Shown here one piece after another: positions 1-8,484 of a stretch of 64,000 nt of DNA. The first letter of the stretch is position 1. The number at the start of each line of letters is the position of its first letter. The notes under the pieces were generated by a model. It was not told the origin of the DNA, did no database searches, and was given only the letters and a program-made list of their open reading frames with translations. Made by a program: the position numbers and the translations under genes. Source of the stretch: an uncultured Ruminococcus sp. (GTDB lineage: Bacteria > Bacillota > Clostridia > Oscillospirales > Ruminococcaceae); the NCBI GenBank assembly GCA_946413815.1, contig CAMKMD010000010.1, forward strand, positions 1 through 64,000, given 5' to 3'.

Positions 1-7
1 TTCTCTC

Positions 8-322
8 CCTTGTGTTTCATTGATTCCAACTTGTATGCTTGATGGCCAAAGGGGGCTGTCGCACGGGCAACTTAATGTGAGCGGCTGTTTTTTTGTGGTG
101 GGCGAATTTTGTGTAGGGGGCGATGCTCACATCGCCCCGCCCCTACAGTCATGTTCGCATTGTAGAGGCTGCCTTCGGCAGCCCGCATCTATTAAGCGAT
201 TCGACAACCTGCGGACCGCCAAAGGCGGTCCCTACACTTTTTATTCTTTTCCTTGTGTTTCATTGATTCCGGCTTTTACTCTCAGTGGCCAAAGGGGGCT
301 ATCGCACGGCCAGCTTGTACTG
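8..322. repeat. Intergenic direct repeats flanking hairpins
   Basis: No credible gene lies in the first 440 bases. A segment of about 70 bases starting ccttgtgtttcattgattcc at about 9 recurs at about 251, and both copies continue into a shared ggccaaagggggct block followed by tcgcacgg. Between them lie three short palindromes: 112-147, one around 164-183 with a ttcgg loop, and one around 211-231 (ggaccgcc/ggcggtcc). A third, shorter relative of the tcgcacgggcaa block is at 4139-4175. The arrangement looks like a dispersed non-coding repeat family; there is no transposase or protein-like reading frame. Confidence 0.6.
112..147. repeat. Strong intergenic hairpin
   Basis: The arms tgtagggg (112-119) and cccctaca (140-147) pair, with an inner stem of cgatg/catcg around a ctca loop. 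There is no T-run on either side, so this is more likely part of a repeat element than a terminator. Confidence 0.6.
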
Positions 323-445
323 TGCTGTTTCTGCAGGGATGACCGTCCGTTCCCGAACAGTACATTTCCTTTACCCCTTCACAGCACAAATATATAATAT
401 TGACACAAAACATTAATATTTACACCTTTTTCTTTAGAATGTGGG

Positions 446-475
446 TTGTACGAACAACTGCCGGTGTGATATAAT
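446..475 (+). promoter_or_regulatory. Sigma-A-type promoter of the GH127/146 gene
   Basis: The -35 ttgtac (446-451) and -10 tataat (470-475) are separated by 18 bases. The transcribed leader then holds a hairpin at 497-532 (gtccg/cggac and acggc/gccgt) upstream of the ribosome binding site at 545-552. Confidence 0.65.
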
Positions 476-560
476 AAAGTTGTACGATAGAATACAGTCC
501 GGCCACGGCATATGGGGATAAGCCGTACGGACAACCTCTTATGAAAAAGGAGTTGAAACT

Positions 561-3500
561 ATGAGAAATCATTCTTTCCTTCGCATGGTCTCAGCCGCTG
601 CTGCCTTCGCGGTATCACTCGGAAGCGCTGCAGTATTCCCGCAGTCCCCTCTGACTGCGGAAGCCGCTGAGAATATGCACATCGAAGACTTCAGTCTCAG
701 TGACATCACGATGCTTGACGACTACTGCACCAATGCTTTCTCCAAGGAGGTAGAGTATCTTCTCTCCTTCGACACCAACAGACTGCTCGCAGGATTCCGC
801 GAGAACGCAGGGCTCAACACCTACGGCGCAAAGCGCTACGGCGGCTGGGAGAACACCAACATCGCAGGACACGCAGTAGGCCACTACTTCACAGCCATTG
901 CACAGGCCTACCAGAACCCCGCCCTCTCCTCCGACCAGCGCAGCGACCTTGAAAAGCGCATGAAGGACATGATGAGTGCTCTGCTCGAATGTCAGAGGAA
1001 CTCAAAGGGCAAGCCGGGACTTATCTGGGCGGCATCCCACAAGGGCGGCACATCGGTGGAGATACAGTTCGACAACATCGAACAGGGAAAGGCCAATATC
1101 ATCGATGAGGCGTGGGTGCCGTGGTACACCATGCACAAGATAATGGCCGGTATCATCGACATCTACCATGCCACAGGCGACGAGAACGCCAAGACTCTCG
1201 CTTCCAATCTCGGCGACTGGGTATACAACCGCTGCAAGAGCTGGGACAGCAACAAGCACCGCACAGTCCTCTCAATAGAGTACGGCGGCATGAACGACTG
1301 TCTCTATGAGCTTTACATGATAACCGGAAAGCCCGAGCACGCAGAGGCCGCTCATTTCTTCGACGAGACCAACCTGCATGAGCTGGTACTCAAGGGCGGT
1401 GCCAACGTCCTCAACAACAGGCACGCCAATACCACTATCCCGAAATTCCTCGGCGCCCTCAAGCGCTATATCGCTCTTGACGGCAAGACTCTCAACGGCG
1501 AGACTGTCGATGCTTCAAAGTATCTCCAGTACGCTGAGGCCTTCTGGGATATGGTAGTCACACATCATACCTACATCACAGGCGGCAACAGCGAATGGGA
1601 GCACTTCGGCATGGACGATGTTCTTGACAAGGAGCGCACCAACTGCAACTGCGAGACCTGCAACTCCTACAATATGCTCAAGCTCAGCCGTGAGCTCTAC
1701 AAGATAACCGGCAACAGCAAATATATGGATTTCTATGAGGGCACCTACTACAACTCCATACTCTCCTCACAGAACCCGGAGACAGGTATGACCACCTACT
1801 TCCAGCCCATGGCCACCGGCTACTTCAAGGTATACAGCTCACCCTTCGACCATTTCTGGTGCTGTACCGGAAGCGGCATGGAGAACTTCACCAAGCTGGG
1901 CGATACTATCTATATGCACCGTGACGATACCCTCTTCGTCAACCTCTATCAGAGCTCCCTCCTCAACTGGGAGGACAACGGAATGAAGATAAAGCAGGAG
2001 AGCGCCATCCCCGAGGGCGATACCGCCGAATTCACTATCGACGGCAGCGGCCATGCTGATATCCGTTTCCGCATCCCTGACTGGAGAGCCGGAAACGTGA
2101 CCGTAAAGCTCAACGGCGAGAAGTACTCCTACAAGACCGTTGACGGCTACGCTCAGGTGGAGGAGGATTTCTCTGCCGGCGATAAGATAACCGTTACTAT
2201 ACCCGAGACAGTCAAGGGCTATCCCCTGCCGGACAAGAGCTCCGTTTACGGCTTCAAGTACGGCCCCGTCGTGCTCAGTGCAGAGCTGGGCAAGCAGAAC
2301 ATGGCCACAGGTTCAACAGGTATGTGGGTAACTATCCCCAAAGAGCAGATAACTCCCGACCAGAATATCACCATCACCGAGCAGGGAGTATCAGTAGCAG
2401 AGTTCATGTCAGAGCTCGATGAATACCTGGTACGTGACGGAGACTCACTCCGCTTCAAGCTGGAGGGCACGACAGCGAACCTCACCTTCACTCCCCACTA
2501 CCGTCAGTACCAGCAGCGCTACGGCATCTACTGGAACTTCATCTCCAACGGCTCCGCAAGCAACGAGCGTCCTCCGAGAGCGAAGACCACTACCGTTGAT
2601 ACCGTACAGCCCGGCTACGGACAGTACGAGAACGACAACCTCCACAACATGACCGAGAAGGACACACAGAGCATCACAGATGACTCCACCTACCGCTACG
2701 CAAAGCCCGGCGGATACTTCTCCTACCGCATGGCTGTTGAGCCGGAGGCTCCCTTCACAACTCTGACCGTTACCCTCCGCAAGGCAGACAACGGCAAGAC
2801 TCTCCGCATCGTGGCAGGCGATACCATCCTCTATGCCGGAACACTCGATTACACCGGACGCAAGGACACCTACAACAAGGTGCTCGTCATACCAAAGGAA
2901 GTAATGGACAGCTGTGTTCAGCACATCACTGCTGACGGCGAGGAGTATGACGTTATCGATATCACCTTCTCCGCCGACAACAACGAGGAATCCGCAAAGG
3001 TATGCGATTTCATCTACACAAAGTCCGTAAAGCCCCTCTATGAGTACGACGAGAGCATTGCCTACTTCGTTGACTGCGGCGACCATGACAGCTACACCCT
3101 CTCAGGCAGCGACAAGCTGGGCAGCTGGAACAGCGTTACCGAGCAGCTCTACGGCGAGGACCCTGTGACAGGAGCTGTATGGGGACTTATTGACGACCCG
3201 ACAGACCAGTACAACGGCAGCTCCAAGAGCGGCGGCCTGTACACAGCTAATACATGGTGCGATGAATACAACACCAATGACGGCAGGGACAAGTCAGCCT
3301 CCTACCGCTACACCAAGAACCAGTACGAGAACGGCATCGACCGCAGTCTCCGCTACGGCTTCTCACTCCCCAGCGGAAAATACTCCGTTGAGATGTGCTT
3401 CAGCGATCCCTGGAGCTGCTCAACAAAGCCCTCCGTATATGCAGGCTACGGCACAGCCTCACAGCAGGCGATAGCCGAGAACTGCACTTCTGACGGAAAG

Positions 3501-3869
3501 ACTGTCAGCAAGGGCGAGGTAACTGTAGACAGCAGCAAAGAGCTCGAACTCACATTTGTTTCCGAGGACAAGGCCATCAACCTCAACTACATCATCATCC
3601 GTCCCATAGAGCTTGACCCCCTGCCCAAGGCAGAAGCTCCCGGCACTGTTACCGGCGGCATGAAGGGCGATGCAAACTGCGACGGCAAGGTAAATGTTGC
3701 TGATGCGGTAGCTATACTCCAGTATATCGCAAATCAGACGAAATATCCCCTTACTGATGAGGGCATGATAAACGCTGATGTTGACGGCGAGCCCGGCATC
3801 ACAGGCGGCGATTCCGTTGTTATCCAGAAGATCGACGCGGGTATCGTGACCATCGAAGAATTATCCTGA
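561..3869 (+). CDS. Secreted GH127/GH146-type beta-L-arabinofuranosidase with dockerin
   Basis: This is a 1102-residue secreted protein. Residues 1-36 form a signal peptide. The next 600 or so residues match the (alpha/alpha)6-barrel family once called DUF1680 (GH127/GH146), whose members remove beta-L-arabinofuranose from plant glycans. The metal-binding and nucleophile cysteines expected for the family are visible as the CETCNSYN motif (C364, C367) and the WCCTGSGMEN motif (C434, C435). A malectin-like beta-sandwich occupies about 860-1025. A type I dockerin with two calcium loops (GDANCDGK and NADVDGEPG) closes the protein at 1036-1102. The start follows AAAAGGAG with good spacing. A promoter and leader hairpin precede it and a terminator follows it, so it is monocistronic. 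The choice between GH127 and GH146 is uncertain; the dockerin is clear. Confidence 0.85.
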   Translation: MRNHSFLRMVSAAAAFAVSLGSAAVFPQSPLTAEAAENMHIEDFSLSDITMLDDYCTNAFSKEVEYLLSFDTNRLLAGFRENAGLNTYGAKRYGGWENTNIAGHAVGHYFTAIAQAYQNPALSSDQRSDLEKRMKDMMSALLECQRNSKGKPGLIWAASHKGGTSVEIQFDNIEQGKANIIDEAWVPWYTMHKIMAGIIDIYHATGDENAKTLASNLGDWVYNRCKSWDSNKHRTVLSIEYGGMNDCLYELYMITGKPEHAEAAHFFDETNLHELVLKGGANVLNNRHANTTIPKFLGALKRYIALDGKTLNGETVDASKYLQYAEAFWDMVVTHHTYITGGNSEWEHFGMDDVLDKERTNCNCETCNSYNMLKLSRELYKITGNSKYMDFYEGTYYNSILSSQNPETGMTTYFQPMATGYFKVYSSPFDHFWCCTGSGMENFTKLGDTIYMHRDDTLFVNLYQSSLLNWEDNGMKIKQESAIPEGDTAEFTIDGSGHADIRFRIPDWRAGNVTVKLNGEKYSYKTVDGYAQVEEDFSAGDKITVTIPETVKGYPLPDKSSVYGFKYGPVVLSAELGKQNMATGSTGMWVTIPKEQITPDQNITITEQGVSVAEFMSELDEYLVRDGDSLRFKLEGTTANLTFTPHYRQYQQRYGIYWNFISNGSASNERPPRAKTTTVDTVQPGYGQYENDNLHNMTEKDTQSITDDSTYRYAKPGGYFSYRMAVEPEAPFTTLTVTLRKADNGKTLRIVAGDTILYAGTLDYTGRKDTYNKVLVIPKEVMDSCVQHITADGEEYDVIDITFSADNNEESAKVCDFIYTKSVKPLYEYDESIAYFVDCGDHDSYTLSGSDKLGSWNSVTEQLYGEDPVTGAVWGLIDDPTDQYNGSSKSGGLYTANTWCDEYNTNDGRDKSASYRYTKNQYENGIDRSLRYGFSLPSGKYSVEMCFSDPWSCSTKPSVYAGYGTASQQAIAENCTSDGKTVSKGEVTVDSSKELELTFVSEDKAINLNYIIIRPIELDPLPKAEAPGTVTGGMKGDANCDGKVNVADAVAILQYIANQTKYPLTDEGMINADVDGEPGITGGDSVVIQKIDAGIVTIEELS

Positions 3870-3884
3870 AAACACTCCATAAAT

Positions 3885-3922
3885 GAAAAGGGCTGCATGG
3901 CTTCGGTCATGCGGCCTTTTTC
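3885..3922 (+). terminator. Terminator after the GH127/146 gene
   Basis: The stem ggctgcatg/catgcggcc closes a ttcgg-type loop and is followed by ttttt. Confidence 0.8.
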
Positions 3923-3989
3923 ATATCCCTGCATCATTGAATTCTTTCTATCCCTCGTTTTCCGTTAATCCATACCTGTACTGCTGATG

Positions 3990-4124
3990 CCAGAGGGGGA
4001 AACCAGGGGAGTTGGGGGAAGAAAAGAAAACCGCAGCAAAAGCTGACATCCTCCCCCTTCCCCAGTTTTCCCCCTCTGGGCTCCCCCTTCCTTGCCCCTT
4101 ATCCCCTACCTGTCAGCTTTTGCT
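3990..4124. repeat. Two interlocked inverted repeats
   Basis: Arm A1 ccagagggggaaa (3990-4002) pairs exactly with A2 at 4067-4079. Arm B1 agcaaaagctgaca (4035-4048) pairs exactly with B2 at 4111-4124. The order A1-B1-A2-B2 is the topology of a pseudoknot rather than of nested hairpins. The strand is strongly G-rich then C-rich. A reading frame at 4012-4263 crosses it but has no protein-like features. Function unknown. Confidence 0.6.
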
Positions 4125-4138
4125 TTGCTCAGACACGC

Positions 4139-4290
4139 AGGCTAAAGAGGGCTATCGCACGGGCAACATAAGGGTTTGGCGGATTAACAAACGGCCAGTG
4201 GCCGTCCCTACGCTTAACGTCAATTACAAATCAATCGCCGTCAGGCGATACCGCCAATTATGAATTATGAATTAAGAATTATGAATTGGT
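4139..4290. repeat. Partial copy of dispersed repeat plus A/T-rich repeats
   Basis: Bases 4143-4170 resemble the repeat at 42-80 and 283-310 (gggct, then atcgcacggg). A short palindrome (acggccagtggccgt) and an array of four gaatta-type words at 4255-4287 follow. The stretch between the GH127/146 terminator and the GH3 promoter has no gene. Confidence 0.45.
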
Positions 4291-4337
4291 AAGCTAACGG
4301 CTGAAAATAAATATGCTATTAATCTGTATTATTATCA

Positions 4338-4366
4338 TTGCTTTTTGTGCAATAATCTGTTATAAT
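4338..4366 (+). promoter_or_regulatory. Promoter of the GH3 operon
   Basis: The -35 ttgctt (4338-4343) and consensus -10 tataat (4361-4366) are separated by 17 bases. Confidence 0.6.
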
Positions 4367-4400
4367 TATAGTACACACTTTATCTGTACGAGGTGATATG

Positions 4401-7187
4401 ATGAAAAAGATACTGGACTGGAACAGATACCTTGAAACTGCCGCTCAGACTGCGGCTGAGGGTATCGTCATGCTCCGCAATGACAATTCTGCATTGCCCC
4501 TGCACAGGGATGACAAGGTGGCAGTTTTCGGACGTATACAGCTGCACTACTACAAGAGCGGTACCGGCTCCGGCGGAATGGTCAACGTAACAAAGGTCAC
4601 CGGCATAACGGACGGACTTATTGAAGCCGGCATAAGCGTTGACGAGGAGCTGCTCGGGATATACCGCCGCTGGGACAAGGAGAATCCCTTTGACGAGGGA
4701 AGCGGCTGGGGCGGAGAGCCCTGGTCACAGAAGGAGATGCCCCTCACCGATGAGATAGCCGCACAGGCAGCAGAGCGCTGCAATGCCGCTGTTGTCATCA
4801 TAGGAAGGACTGCCGGAGAGGAACAGGACGCAAGGCTTGCTCCCGGCTCCTATCTGCTGACTGATGAGGAGAAGGATATGCTCACTAAGGTACGCAGGGC
4901 TTTCGGCAGGATGATAGTCCTGCTCAATGTGGGCGGTCTCCTTGACCTTAACGAAATAGAGGAGATAAAGCCGGATTCCCTGCTGTTCGTATGGCAGGGC
5001 GGCATGACCGGCGGCACAGGTACAGCTGACGTGCTCACCGGAAAGACCTCCCCCTCAGGAAAGCTCCCCGACACCATCGCTTACAGCGTCAGCGACTACC
5101 CGAGTAACAGGAATTTCGGCGGCGAGGACAGGGATATCTATCAGGAGGATATCTACGTGGGATACCGCTGGTTCGAGACCTTCGCCCCGGAGAAGGTACG
5201 TTATCCTTTCGGCTACGGACTCTCCTACACCCGCTTTACTACGAATATCATATCAGCCGCCGAGAAGGAAGGCTGCTTCACTGTCCGCTTCTCCGTTACA
5301 AATACAGGCAGCTTCAGCGGCAAGGAGGTAGTTCAGCTCTATCTGAAGAAGCCTCAGGGCACTCTCGGTCAGCCTGCAAGGATACTCTGCGGCTATGAGA
5401 AGACCGGAGAGCTTGCCCCCGGCGAATCGGAGACACTTGAGATAAACGTTACACTCGCAGACTTCGCATCCTACGATGATTCCGGCGTTACCGGAAAGCG
5501 CTTCTGCTGGCTGCTGGAAAAGGGCGAATACAGCTTCTTCATCGGCTCTGATGTACGCAGTGCAGAGGAGATATATACTGTCTGTCTGCCGGAGGATATC
5601 CTTGTGAAGGAATGCGAGCAGGCTCTTGCTCCCGTTACTCCTTTCAGGCGCATACGCCCCGATGAGCAGGGCGATACCCTTATCCCCGCCGAGGAGGATG
5701 TTCCTCTCAGCGAGATAAACGAGACAGAGCGCCGTCTTGAAAGGCTGCCGGAGGAGATAGCCTATACCGGCGACAAGGGCATAAAGCTGGCGGATGTACT
5801 GGACGGAAAGCACACCATGGATGAATTCATCGCCCAGCTTTCCGACTATGACCTGAGCTGCATAATCCGCGGCGAGGGCATGGGCAGCCCGAGAGTAACA
5901 GCAGGTACCGCTTCCGCATTCGGCGGCGTCAGCGATAACCTTTCAGGCTTCGGCATACCGGCTGTCTGCTGCGATGACGGACCCTCCGGTATGCGTCTTG
6001 ACTGCGGTGAAAAGGCTTTCAGCTTCCCGAATGGTACAATGATCGCCTCAACCTTCAACAAGGAGCTTGTGACAGAGCTTTACTCACTTGTGGGACTGGA
6101 GATGGCTGCCAACAAGGTGGACACTCTCCTCGGCCCCGGCATGAACCTCCACCGTCACCCCCTCAACGGCCGCAATTTTGAATACTTCTCCGAGGATCCC
6201 TTCCTCTCAGGCACTATCGCTGCCGCAGAGCTGACAGGACTGCACAGTGCAGGAGTAACAGGCACCATCAAGCACTTCTGCGGAAACAATCAGGAGAAGC
6301 GCCGCCATTTCCTCGACTCAGTGGTATCGGAAAGAGCGCTGAGGGAGATATACCTCCGCAGCTTCGAGATCGCTGTACGTCTCGGCAATGCCGATATGAT
6401 AATGACTACCTACGGAAAGATCAACGGTCTCTGGACAGCCGGAAACTACGATCTCAACACCACCGTGCTCCGCCGTGACTGGGGCTATACCGGCATCACA
6501 ATGACGGACTGGTGGGCCAATATAAACCGCCGCGGCCAGGACACCGACCGCAGCGACTTTGCAGCTATCGCCATGGCACAGAACGACCTTTACATGGTAT
6601 GCGCCGACGGCAGCGACAATCCCGACAACACCCTTGCAGAGCTTGAGAACGGCTCTCTCCGCCGCAGCGAGCTCCAGAGGAACGCCGCCAATATATGCCG
6701 CGCGGCAATGGGCACCTATGCCATGAAGAGACTTAACGGCACTGCCGATACCATAGATATAATCAACCGCCCCGCTGAGGACTGCAATACCGGAAAGCCG
6801 CCTGTATTCTACGAGCTGAAGGACGGTCTCACTCTTGATCTGAGCAGCATGGACAGGGCCGCTGACGGTACGGTATGCTTCGTTATGACTGTTATCGCTT
6901 CGGGCTGGTACAACTTCTCCCTTACGGCTTCATCCGAAAACCCGGAGGCTAAGAGGCTTCCCCTGACCATATACGCAATGGGTACCCCGAGCGGTACTCT
7001 TGTATGGGAGGGCAAGGATACCGAGCCTTCGGCAAAGGACCGCAGGATACCCATGTTCTCACGCTACACCGCTGTAAGGCTCAGACCCGGTGAGAGCGGT
7101 CTGAAGCTGCACAGTCTCACCTTCCGCCTTGAGCAGCAGGAGGATGATATCAATATCGCATTCGGCGTGAACGAGGAGGAAGGCTGA
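4401..7187 (+). CDS. Cytoplasmic GH3 glycosidase with permuted domain order
   Basis: This is a 928-residue glycoside hydrolase family 3 enzyme without signal peptide, probably hydrolysing imported oligosaccharides as a beta-glucosidase or beta-xylosidase. The domain order is reversed relative to most GH3 enzymes: the alpha/beta sandwich normally found second comes first (residues 1-265), then a fibronectin III-like domain after YPFGYGLSYT (about 267-360), then the TIM barrel (about 470-800). The barrel carries the GMNLHRHPLNGRNFEYFSED signature and the nucleophile D703 in TMTDWW. A beta-rich tail of about 125 residues ends the chain. This swapped order is known for some Ruminococcus and Butyrivibrio beta-glucosidases. 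There are two adjacent ATGs; the second (4401) is chosen because AGGTGAT touches the first. Its stop overlaps the next start by one base. Confidence 0.88.
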   Translation: MKKILDWNRYLETAAQTAAEGIVMLRNDNSALPLHRDDKVAVFGRIQLHYYKSGTGSGGMVNVTKVTGITDGLIEAGISVDEELLGIYRRWDKENPFDEGSGWGGEPWSQKEMPLTDEIAAQAAERCNAAVVIIGRTAGEEQDARLAPGSYLLTDEEKDMLTKVRRAFGRMIVLLNVGGLLDLNEIEEIKPDSLLFVWQGGMTGGTGTADVLTGKTSPSGKLPDTIAYSVSDYPSNRNFGGEDRDIYQEDIYVGYRWFETFAPEKVRYPFGYGLSYTRFTTNIISAAEKEGCFTVRFSVTNTGSFSGKEVVQLYLKKPQGTLGQPARILCGYEKTGELAPGESETLEINVTLADFASYDDSGVTGKRFCWLLEKGEYSFFIGSDVRSAEEIYTVCLPEDILVKECEQALAPVTPFRRIRPDEQGDTLIPAEEDVPLSEINETERRLERLPEEIAYTGDKGIKLADVLDGKHTMDEFIAQLSDYDLSCIIRGEGMGSPRVTAGTASAFGGVSDNLSGFGIPAVCCDDGPSGMRLDCGEKAFSFPNGTMIASTFNKELVTELYSLVGLEMAANKVDTLLGPGMNLHRHPLNGRNFEYFSEDPFLSGTIAAAELTGLHSAGVTGTIKHFCGNNQEKRRHFLDSVVSERALREIYLRSFEIAVRLGNADMIMTTYGKINGLWTAGNYDLNTTVLRRDWGYTGITMTDWWANINRRGQDTDRSDFAAIAMAQNDLYMVCADGSDNPDNTLAELENGSLRRSELQRNAANICRAAMGTYAMKRLNGTADTIDIINRPAEDCNTGKPPVFYELKDGLTLDLSSMDRAADGTVCFVMTVIASGWYNFSLTASSENPEAKRLPLTIYAMGTPSGTLVWEGKDTEPSAKDRRIPMFSRYTAVRLRPGESGLKLHSLTFRLEQQEDDINIAFGVNEEEG

Positions 7188-7534
7188 TGGGGGTACAGAT
7201 ATTCGGCACAAAGAAATGCTCCGTCACACGAAAGGCTGAGCGCTTCTTCAAGGAGAGAGGCATAAAGTACCAGTTCATCGATCTGAAGGAGAAGGATCTC
7301 AGCAGAGGCGAGTTCGACAGCGTGAAGCAGTCTGCCGGCGGCATCGATGCCATGATAGACGAAAACGCCAAAGACAAGCAGACTCTCACACTTATGAACT
7401 ACCTCCTTGACAGCGACAAGGAGGAGAAGCTCTTCGAGAATCAGCAGCTTCTCAGAACACCTATCGTCCGCTGCGGCAAAAAGGCTGTCATCGGAGAAGC
7501 CCCAGAGGTATGGAAGGAGTTTGCAGAGAAATAG
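7187..7534 (+). CDS. ArsC/Spx-family thioredoxin-like protein
   Basis: This 115-residue protein has the arsenate reductase/Spx/YffB-type thioredoxin fold. It begins with the strand MGVQIFGTKKC, where C11 is the usual single active cysteine, and has the conserved late LRTPIVRCGKKAVIGE segment that forms the substrate-side loop. The cysteine is followed by S and no second cysteine sits two or three residues away, so it is not a CXXC Spx regulator of the Bacillus type. The ATG overlaps the stop of the GH3 gene (TGATG) and a GGAGGA ribosome site lies inside that gene, so translation is probably coupled. The link to the glycosidase may be only positional. Whether it reduces arsenate or has another redox role cannot be told. 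Confidence 0.75.
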   Translation: MGVQIFGTKKCSVTRKAERFFKERGIKYQFIDLKEKDLSRGEFDSVKQSAGGIDAMIDENAKDKQTLTLMNYLLDSDKEEKLFENQQLLRTPIVRCGKKAVIGEAPEVWKEFAEK

Positions 7535-7566
7535 GCTGTATCCACCGCTGTTTATTGACAGCTTGT

Positions 7567-7599
7567 ATTATCCGGCAGGAATAATCCCTGCCGGATAAT
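7567..7599 (+). terminator. Terminator after the GH3 operon
   Basis: The 13-base arms attatccggcagg and cctgccggataat pair exactly around gaataat-type loop sequence. The T-tract downstream is weak, so it may be an inefficient terminator or act on both strands. Confidence 0.6.
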
Positions 7600-7630
7600 T
7601 GTTAAAACAGAATTATATCTCCGTCCTCTA

Positions 7631-7659
7631 TTGATTTAAGTTGTATAATTTGATATAAT
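7631..7659 (+). promoter_or_regulatory. Promoter of tRNA-Gln
   Basis: The -35 ttgatt (7631-7636) and -10 tataat (7654-7659) are separated by 17 bases and end 18 bases before the mature tRNA. Confidence 0.65.
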
Positions 7660-7677
7660 ATTATTCAGTGACTTTAT

Positions 7678-7752
7678 TGGGGCATAGCCAAGCGGTAAGG
7701 CAACAGACTTTGACTCTGTCACTCGTGGGTTCAAATCCCGCTGCCCCAGCCA
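7678..7752 (+). tRNA. tRNA-Gln (anticodon TTG)
   Basis: The acceptor stem tggggca (7678-7684) pairs with tgcccca (7742-7748), followed by discriminator G and an encoded CCA. The anticodon stem acaga/tctgt holds the loop ctTTGac, so it reads CAA/CAG. The T arm has the expected ggttcaaatc loop sequence. Length is 75 bases with CCA. It lies 41 bases upstream of the dCMP deaminase gene and may share its promoter. Confidence 0.95.
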
Positions 7753-7793
7753 TATCGGAAAACTGTCAGACCTGCTAACAGCGAGGTGAGTAC

Positions 7794-8273
7794 ATGAAAC
7801 GTACAGATTACATAAACTGGGATGAATACTTCATGGGGATCGCTATCCTCTCGGCTGAGCGCAGCAAGGACAACTCCACCCAGGTGGGCGCCTGCATCGT
7901 GAGCCGTGATAATAAGATCGTATCCGTAGGCTACAACGGCATGCCGACCGGATGCAGCGACGATGAGATGCCCTGGGAGAGAACGGGAGATACCCCCCTT
8001 GATACGAAGTACCCCTTTGTCTGCCACGCAGAGCTGAACGCCATACTCAACAGCCGCAACAGCGTTGAGGGATGCACACTGTATGTCACTCTCTTCCCCT
8101 GCAACGAATGCGCCAAGGCTATCATACAGTCCGGCATAAAGCGGGTGGTGTACTTCAGCAACAAATATGCCGGCACAGACAGCGTTCTCGCCTCAGAGCT
8201 CCTCTTCCGTGCCTGCGGTGTGGAGATGAGCGAGTACATCCCCTCAGGCAAGGAGATAACACTGAAGCTGTAA
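7794..8273 (+). CDS. comEB: dCMP deaminase (ComEB-like)
   Basis: This 159-residue zinc enzyme converts dCMP to dUMP and so feeds thymidylate synthesis. The zinc ligands and catalytic glutamate are seen in CHAELNAI (H and E of the HAE motif) and PCNEC. The early motif STQVGACIV and YNGMPTGCSDD are typical of the dCMP deaminase subgroup rather than of cytidine or tRNA adenosine deaminases. Length fits the family. It starts at an ATG 5 bases after GAGGTGAG. No comEA or comEC gene is adjacent, so the name reflects homology only. No clear terminator follows before the next promoter. Confidence 0.9.
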   Translation: MKRTDYINWDEYFMGIAILSAERSKDNSTQVGACIVSRDNKIVSVGYNGMPTGCSDDEMPWERTGDTPLDTKYPFVCHAELNAILNSRNSVEGCTLYVTLFPCNECAKAIIQSGIKRVVYFSNKYAGTDSVLASELLFRACGVEMSEYIPSGKEITLKL

Positions 8274-8354
8274 GGCGAAGCTGCCGGAATGTGACGGTTT
8301 TATGATAAGATAATGACGTTTTTCAAAGGCTTTGTTTACATTTTATTAAACGCC

Positions 8355-8383
8355 TTGACAAACCGGTACCCTGCGTGTATAAT
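8355..8383 (+). promoter_or_regulatory. Consensus sigma-A promoter of the cohesin-like lipoprotein
   Basis: TTGACA (8355-8360), exactly 17 bases, then TATAAT (8378-8383): a perfect consensus, suggesting strong constitutive expression. The leader is about 95 bases long. Confidence 0.85.
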
Positions 8384-8484
8384 ATAGTTAACAGGAAGCT
8401 TTATGTTTCCGCAGGGCTATGGCGCAGAAACCGGAAGCACTGCCGTATGCGCCGCACGACGAAAAGATGAAAGGAACATGAAAA

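Noticed and set aside
20-397. 125-codon open frame at the left edge
   Set aside because: It runs through repeats and hairpins, has no ribosome site and repeats its own words because of the direct repeat.
4012-4263. 83-codon open frame after the first terminator
   Set aside because: It crosses the interlocked inverted repeats and repeat fragments and gives a low-complexity product.
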